Origin: an uncultured Verrucomicrobiales bacterium
GTDB taxonomy: Bacteria; Verrucomicrobiota; Verrucomicrobiia; Verrucomicrobiales; DEV007
Direction of reading: 5' to 3'
NCBI GenBank assembly: GCA_937891465.1
Contig: CALAHF010000019.1
Span: 55,683-119,682, forward strand
Length of the DNA stretch: 64,000 nt
Shown here one piece after another: positions 59,408 through 64,000 of the stretch. The notes beneath the pieces were generated by a model. It was not told the origin of the DNA, did not search any database, and saw only the letters and a list, made by a program, of their open reading frames with translations. The position numbers and the translations under genes are program-made. Numbering within the stretch: the first letter of the stretch is position 1; the number at the start of each line of letters is the position of its first letter.

Positions 59408-60694
59408 GTGTTTCACTCACGTTCCCTAAAAACGATTTTGAACGCCGCAGCGATTCTGAGTATTTCACTGCTCGCTTTTTCCTGCAAAAACGGCCCCTCG
59501 CCTTCGGTTACTCCGGGCGGTGGTAGTTCGGTCAGCGGCGGTCGCGTGATGCTCGGAATTGATGTTCTGGAGGCCGATCAGTTTGCTTTCTTAAAGGGAA
59601 AACGCGTCGGCTTGATCACTAACCAGACAAGCGTGAATGGTCGCGGAATTCGCACGCGCCAGGTGTTGCATCGCGACCCACGGGTGAATTTGGTGGCACT
59701 TTTTACTCCGGAGCACGGGCTCGACGGAACAGAAAAAGCAGCGGCTCACATTTCGACGCGGCGAGATCCCCTCACCGGATTGACGGCCCATTCGCTCTAT
59801 GGCCCAACGCGCAAGCCTTCGACCAGCATGCTTCGCGGGGTCGATGTGATGCTTTTTGATCTGCAAGATATTGGCTCGCGAAGTTATACTTACATTTCCA
59901 CAATGGTTCTCGCGATGGAGGCTTGCGGCGAAAACGGCGTGCAATTTGTCGTGCTGGATCGACCAAATCCACTGGGCGGAAATCGGATCAACGGTCCCGG
60001 AATTGAAAAGCGGTGGATCAGTTTTGTCGGGCAAGTTCCAGTGCCCTATGTTCACGGAATGACGTCGGGCGAGATTGCGCGGATGACCAACGCAAAAGGC
60101 TGGAATAAGCGGCGTTGCAATCTAGTGGTGGTGCCGATGCGCGGCTGGAATCGCGGGATGAATTGGGAAAATACGGGGCTGCACTGGATTGCGACGTCGC
60201 CAAACATTCCCCACACGCATTCGCCTCATTACTATGCAGCGACGGGGATTTTCGGAAGTCTGAGCGGCGGCGACATTGGCATTGGAACGAATCGCCCATT
60301 CGAATACATTGGCGGAAAAGGCGTGAATGCGCGGCAGTTGAAGAGCGATTTCGATTCGATGAATTTCTCGGGCGTTAACTTCGACACTTACCAATCCACA
60401 CGGAAACCGGGCTGGGCGGGCGTTCAGTTAAAAATTAACCCGAATGCTCAAGCTGACATCGTCGGGTTGAACGTATTTTTCATCGATTCGATCAATCGCC
60501 GAATGACGGGCAGCCGCGATTTGTTTGCGACCACCTCTTCGAGTTCGATGAATATTTTCAATAAAGTCTACGGAAGCGAGAGTATCAAAAGTCAGCTGAA
60601 AAGCGGTGTAGATCCTCGCAAAATCGTCGATTCGTGGCGCGGCTATCACGCGCAATTTCGCTCGCAACGGGCTCCGTATTTGTTGTATCGCTAG
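59408..60694 (+). CDS. namZ: NamZ-like (DUF1343) exo-beta-N-acetylmuramidase lipoprotein
   Basis: 428 aa if the GTG at 59408 is used. The frame is open from 59105, but that part is repeat and hairpin sequence. A lipoprotein signal follows (LNAAAILSISLLAFSC, Cys in the lipobox). The DUF1343 body: KGKRVGLITNQTSVNGRGIR, NLVALFTPEHGLDGTEKA, VDVMLFDLQDIGSRSYTYIS with the catalytic-site pattern, FVVLDRPNPLGG and GWAGVQLKINP. NamZ removes terminal MurNAc from peptidoglycan fragments outside the cytoplasm, complementing the divergent NagZ-like gene. The start codon is uncertain and there is no visible Shine-Dalgarno sequence. Confidence 0.85.
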   Translation: MFHSRSLKTILNAAAILSISLLAFSCKNGPSPSVTPGGGSSVSGGRVMLGIDVLEADQFAFLKGKRVGLITNQTSVNGRGIRTRQVLHRDPRVNLVALFTPEHGLDGTEKAAAHISTRRDPLTGLTAHSLYGPTRKPSTSMLRGVDVMLFDLQDIGSRSYTYISTMVLAMEACGENGVQFVVLDRPNPLGGNRINGPGIEKRWISFVGQVPVPYVHGMTSGEIARMTNAKGWNKRRCNLVVVPMRGWNRGMNWENTGLHWIATSPNIPHTHSPHYYAATGIFGSLSGGDIGIGTNRPFEYIGGKGVNARQLKSDFDSMNFSGVNFDTYQSTRKPGWAGVQLKINPNAQADIVGLNVFFIDSINRRMTGSRDLFATTSSSSMNIFNKVYGSESIKSQLKSGVDPRKIVDSWRGYHAQFRSQRAPYLLYR

Positions 60695-60700
60695 GCAAGG

Positions 60701-61066
60701 TCATTGGTTTTCACCACCTCGCACCTTTAGCCGAAACGCCGCCATTAATCCAACTACGACTAAGATGGCACCTGGCCATGCCGGCGGTGCACTTGATTCA
60801 ACAATACCACTGACCATCTCACGAAGGTTACCGTATCGGATCTCTCCACCAGAACTCAGTGAACCGTTTTCAGGGAATATTTCCTGAACATCACTCTCGG
60901 TGAGCTTGCCTTCCGCAACCTTTTCTGAAGCCCAATTTTTCAAATTCGCTTCAAATACTATTGCGTAAGTCTCGTACCCTTTAGCCATCGTTGGCGGCAT
61001 GAACAATGCATAGAACAACCAAAATACTCCGAGTATAATCAGTATCGAAACGGTTAGAGATTTCAT
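60701..61066 (-). CDS. Small two-helix membrane protein (hypothetical)
   Basis: 121 aa, no family recognised. Membrane helices at both ends (LTVSILIILGVFWLFYALFM and AWPGAILVVVGLMAAFRLKV) flank a polar periplasmic loop of ~65 residues with TESDVQEIFPENGSLSSGGE. It is convergent with the NamZ-like gene, the ends being 6 bp apart, and sits just downstream of the pyruvyl-transferase-like gene. Confidence 0.65.
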   Translation of the reverse strand: MKSLTVSILIILGVFWLFYALFMPPTMAKGYETYAIVFEANLKNWASEKVAEGKLTESDVQEIFPENGSLSSGGEIRYGNLREMVSGIVESSAPPAWPGAILVVVGLMAAFRLKVRGGENQ

Positions 61067-61091
61067 TCTGCGGTAGATCGTGAGGCCATTT

Positions 61092-62393
61092 CTATCGCTC
61101 TATTTTCGCAAGCTCACCTTCCAGCACGCCCATCGTTTCGCGCTGTTTATTTTCGACAATTCCCCGAGCCTTCGCGGCTTTCGCTTTGGCGGCTTCGGGA
61201 TTTTTCGCCATTTCTAAAATAGCCGGAACAATCTTCGGGACGTCGCTTTCGTCATCCATATTGAACAACCAATCGCCGAGGCCGATGTCTTCCCACATGT
61301 AACCTTTCGAAGTCTGCTCCTCCCACCGGCAAACGATCGCGGGCGTTCCATGACCGATGCACATGATCGGAGAATGCATCTCATTTCCAAAAAGTCCCAC
61401 GCTCCGGGAATGCACGCTGGTCGCCTCTCCGGTGAGCCAATAGTCGGGCCGCCACACAACGCGTTTTTTGATTTCTGCAGGCAGCGGATCGTAAAGCATT
61501 TCTTTTCCGACAGCCATTTGGGTTTGATCCTCAGGACAAACCAGAACTTTCAAATCCGTCTGCTTCACGACTTCGATAATCGCCTGCCGAAGCTGAGCGT
61601 GATCATGCTCCTTCATGGCTTCGTTTCGAGCGTGCTTCACTTCGTCGAGCGGGCGGTTTTTCGCAGGAATCGTCCAATACGGCGTGTAACGAAGCCGGGG
61701 AATGCAGCACATGAATTTGCCAGCTTCCAATTCATTCGCCCTCATAAATGCCTCGGCTTTTTCATCGTCTCGTAGATCGCACGCGAAGGCTCCATCGGGG
61801 CCGAACGCCATCACGGGAGCTTTGCAGCCTCTGGATTTGGCGAGCGCGAGGGACTTTGAATCTCGAAAGAAAACAAACCGCGCGCCGCTCAACACATCGA
61901 TCGTTTTTGCCATCAAATCGTCGCTCGTCACCTCCGTTTTATGAGATTGTTTGAGCGGCAAAGTGATCCCGTAAATCCCGTAAGGCTTGCCGGTTTCTTC
62001 ATGCCAACGAACAACGTCGCGCTCAGCAACCAACGACGGGCCCGAGCTGTGAAGTAGAAAATCGCAATCTTCAAACGCCTTTGCGAGGGCCTCTTTCCCC
62101 TGGGCGATTTTAAGTTTTGAAAAGCGATCCATCAGCAACTGATCGACACCATTTTTCAAATTGCTTGGCCAGAGCCAAATCTCCGCTTCGGGTAGGTGCT
62201 TTTCCAAAATCGCCAACACACCGGGGGTATGAGCGATGTCGCCGATGTTCACGGTTTGCCAGGACGAACGCAGCAAAATCCGGGGAGGACGATCTTCGCT
62301 ACCTTTTTCCAACCCGAATACGCGCCGGTTCCAGATTGCGGAAACGGCGGCGGTAGAAGCAAGAAAAGCGCGTCGGTTGACTGTGGAATCCAT
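61092..62393 (-). CDS. Tat-exported polysaccharide pyruvyl transferase-family protein
   Basis: 433 aa from Met 62393 (a Met 12 codons upstream adds non-signal residues). The signal resembles Tat ([17 protein letters not shown]). The body fits PS_pyruv_trans: [56 protein letters not shown] and [20 protein letters not shown] with the conserved His, then [17 protein letters not shown]. Family members add pyruvate ketals to exopolysaccharides, normally in the cytoplasm. Export of such a protein is unusual and suggests a different role, as found in PVC relatives. Confidence 0.8.
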   Translation of the reverse strand: MDSTVNRRAFLASTAAVSAIWNRRVFGLEKGSEDRPPRILLRSSWQTVNIGDIAHTPGVLAILEKHLPEAEIWLWPSNLKNGVDQLLMDRFSKLKIAQGKEALAKAFEDCDFLLHSSGPSLVAERDVVRWHEETGKPYGIYGITLPLKQSHKTEVTSDDLMAKTIDVLSGARFVFFRDSKSLALAKSRGCKAPVMAFGPDGAFACDLRDDEKAEAFMRANELEAGKFMCCIPRLRYTPYWTIPAKNRPLDEVKHARNEAMKEHDHAQLRQAIIEVVKQTDLKVLVCPEDQTQMAVGKEMLYDPLPAEIKKRVVWRPDYWLTGEATSVHSRSVGLFGNEMHSPIMCIGHGTPAIVCRWEEQTSKGYMWEDIGLGDWLFNMDDESDVPKIVPAILEMAKNPEAAKAKAAKARGIVENKQRETMGVLEGELAKIER

Positions 62394-63876
62394 GAATAAA
62401 ATGATTCGCTCAATCAAATACAGTCGCAAGAGGCTTGAATCCGTTTATCCAAAACAGGTTCTGCACAAGTTGTTCACAAATTGTTAAGATTTAGCGATCT
62501 ACACTAAATTAAAGGTTGACTTTTTTGAAATCCATTGCTCTATTTCACTTAGTTCTTTGACAGATTTAGAGGCCAATCGGATGTTTTCTAACAGATGAAA
62601 GGCCTCGCCAGTTGGACAGGTTTGACCCTGTTCAACGCCTTCATAAAGTGGAGGTGAAACCACGGATTTCGAAAGAAGTCGCCTCGGCGATGGACCTCGG
62701 AGTTTCTGGAGATTCACCATGCCATTTAAAGTCGGGAGTTCGTGAACCACAAGACTTTGGGAGATATCACTTCGGTGAAATTTTTCGCCCGCCGCAGACA
62801 TCACGTTTTTGTCCGAAATGAAGTGAAATTTCAGAATTTATCGTTTCCAAAATCATTTACTTGAGTGAGTTGAATGAGGTTGAAAAAGGGTGAAATCGGG
62901 AAGATCATCGAATTTTGAGCAGAAAACGGGAATAGAAACGGCGATGTTGTCGAACTGGGGATCGGGGAACCAAGCCGGACTTTGGCCAATTGCCGAAGAC
63001 TGGTTTTTAGATGGCGACATCGTTCATACCGCTGAAAGGAGCCGGATCAGGACCGTTTTATGAATGCTTTGTGAACTGGAATTTCGATCAGATCGAAATC
63101 ACGGATAACCAGTTCAGGCCCGGATGATCAAAGGTCTGCGCAAGATATCTTTCTTTAAAAGGAGAGATGGACGGCGGGAACCTGAAAGATTCTGAGTTTG
63201 AACGAAATTATTGGCGATTTCAGGAAGTGAAAAACGAAGGGAATCGGGGCATTTTGTGAATGAGAGTGAACCAGTGAATCTCAACACCATGAGCACCCCG
63301 GACACTGAAGAAAGTGAGAATCGTAGCTGAAATGGGACGGCGAATTTTTGAGATGACAGGCCGTTTGCCTAGATTTGATGAAATCAGCAGAAACACGGAC
63401 CGCAAATGATTCGATCTGACGACTGTGACCACCCAACGCCACATGTTTTGTGAAGGTAAAAGATCGCCACATTGATTGATCGGCACGGAAACCCGAACCT
63501 GTCTGAAAGTGAAACATTCGGCTTTTCGAAGTAATGTTCCCACCGAAGACGTGAGTTCAAAACGGTTTCCAGCATCTAGAACGATTGATCGATAGCGGAG
63601 CAGGACGTGAAGCACCTTGCCTCGGGTTTGAATGTCTACCGGAAACGCTTCATCCAACCAGACATATTAGACAGCGATCGTAAAGCAGAGCCTCTGGGTT
63701 TTGTAAAAAGTCAGATATTCTGATCAGGCCGATGGTCACCCGTTTCGACGGAGAACCCGATCTCAGGAAATTCTTCCCGAGGTCGACCGGTCTGGTCTAG
63801 AATTCACCACCATTCATTCGATCCACGTAACTCAGGTCTTGGGATATCAAATTGGACGAAACGATGAAAAGAGAGG

Positions 63877-63903
63877 CCTTCGATGTTAAATCGAGGGTTT
63901 TTT
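63877..63903 (+). terminator. Intrinsic terminator at the end of the gene-poor region
   Basis: CCTTCGAT-GTTAA-ATCGAGGG, 8 pairs with one G-U, followed by six T on the + strand. It implies a transcript arriving from the left although no gene is recognised there. Confidence 0.75.
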
Positions 63904-63976
63904 GTCGTTATAGGGAGGAGCTGGGAGAAAAATTAAATATTCGAACCTTGCGTCAAGCTACTGATTTTCAAAGTAT

Positions 63977-64000
63977 CCCCTGATCCCCTGATCCCCTGAT
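63977..64000. repeat. Tandem repeat of CCCCTGAT at the window edge
   Basis: Three exact copies of the 8-bp unit CCCCTGAT run to the last base, so the array continues beyond the window. It is related to the GATCAGG/CCTGATCC repeats at 39553-39585 and 46275-46382. Confidence 0.8.

Larger units (their letters stand above)
62394..64000. other. Gene-poor right end with hairpins and a terminator
   Basis: About 1.6 kb with no convincing protein gene. A 101-codon minus-strand frame at 62499-62804 has mixed composition and no family. From about 62820 to 63660 the + strand is purine-rich and full of TGA triplets. Two hairpins stand out: GAACTGG (63073-63079) with CCAGTTC (63109-63115) enclosing ATTTCGAT-CAG-ATCGAAAT, and CCTGAAA (63181-63187) with TTTCAGG (63218-63224). 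The stretch ends in a terminator at 63877-63903. It may be a structured non-coding RNA or a decayed region. Confidence 0.4.

Noticed and set aside
62499..62804. 101-codon minus-strand gene at the right end
   Set aside because: Mixed composition, no signal or family, and no ribosome site; it is noted only in the description of the region.

Overview
This window looks like chromosomal DNA of a member of the Verrucomicrobia (PVC superphylum). The gene complement combines a dcw-type division cluster (ddl-ftsQ-ftsA-ftsZ) with families typical of that superphylum: DUF1592/DUF1552 and DUF1501 proteins, Tat-exported Gfo/Idh/MocA oxidoreductases, a sulfatase fused to DUF1080, DUF4407, a TIGR04073-like protein, an SHD1-like domain and a very long GreA-like protein. 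Bona fide FtsZ and FtsA argue against a canonical planctomycete. No rRNA, tRNA, prophage, transposase or CRISPR array was recognised.

Layout. 1-12.5 kb is a carbohydrate/organic-acid catabolic block: an enolase-superfamily enzyme and a D-2-hydroxyacid dehydrogenase on the + strand, then a minus-strand unit (multidomain HEAT/beta-helix protein, sialidase-like protein, glycosidase-like beta-propeller, amidohydrolase-aminotransferase fusion), then a divergent sulfatase. 12.6-17.3 kb holds a DUF3445 haem protein, a DUF4407 protein and two convergent genes for small exported proteins. Each of these two is interrupted by one in-frame TGA exactly where a redox Cys of a CxxC motif is expected, and each TGA is followed by a hairpin that fits a bacterial SECIS element. 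I read them as two selenoproteins: an HMA-like UxxC protein and a TlpA/thioredoxin-like UGPC protein. 17.4-23.9 kb carries a DUF1592 cytochrome-like protein and its usual DUF1552 partner, separated by the wreck of an alpha-2-macroglobulin gene. 25-28.2 kb has two ammonium transporters, each preceded by a -24/-12 (sigma-54) element. 28.7-33.5 kb has a GreA-like factor, pgeF, ispE and a response regulator. 33.5-39.3 kb is ftsZ, ftsA, ftsQ and ddl on the minus strand. 39.6-57.8 kb is mixed metabolism and envelope: class IV aminotransferase, SRPBCC, TetA-like MFS, DUF1501, HisN-like phosphatase, fabD, a giant AsmA-like protein, SOUL, and zinc-ribbon proteins. 57.9-60.7 kb is a divergent nagZ/namZ-like pair for muropeptide recycling. 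The last 1.6 kb has no convincing gene but contains hairpins and ends in a terminator.

A striking genome-scale feature is a family of about 50-bp dispersed repeats (14 copies recognised) made of two short GAAC/GTTC hairpins around a CAATAGGGT-like core. Copies sit at gene borders and appear to supply a start codon (sulfatase, possibly pgeF), stop codons (MFS, the A2M remnant) and one in-frame insertion inside the AsmA-like gene. Two other palindromic families are also present. All assignments are from reading the sequence; no database search was run.
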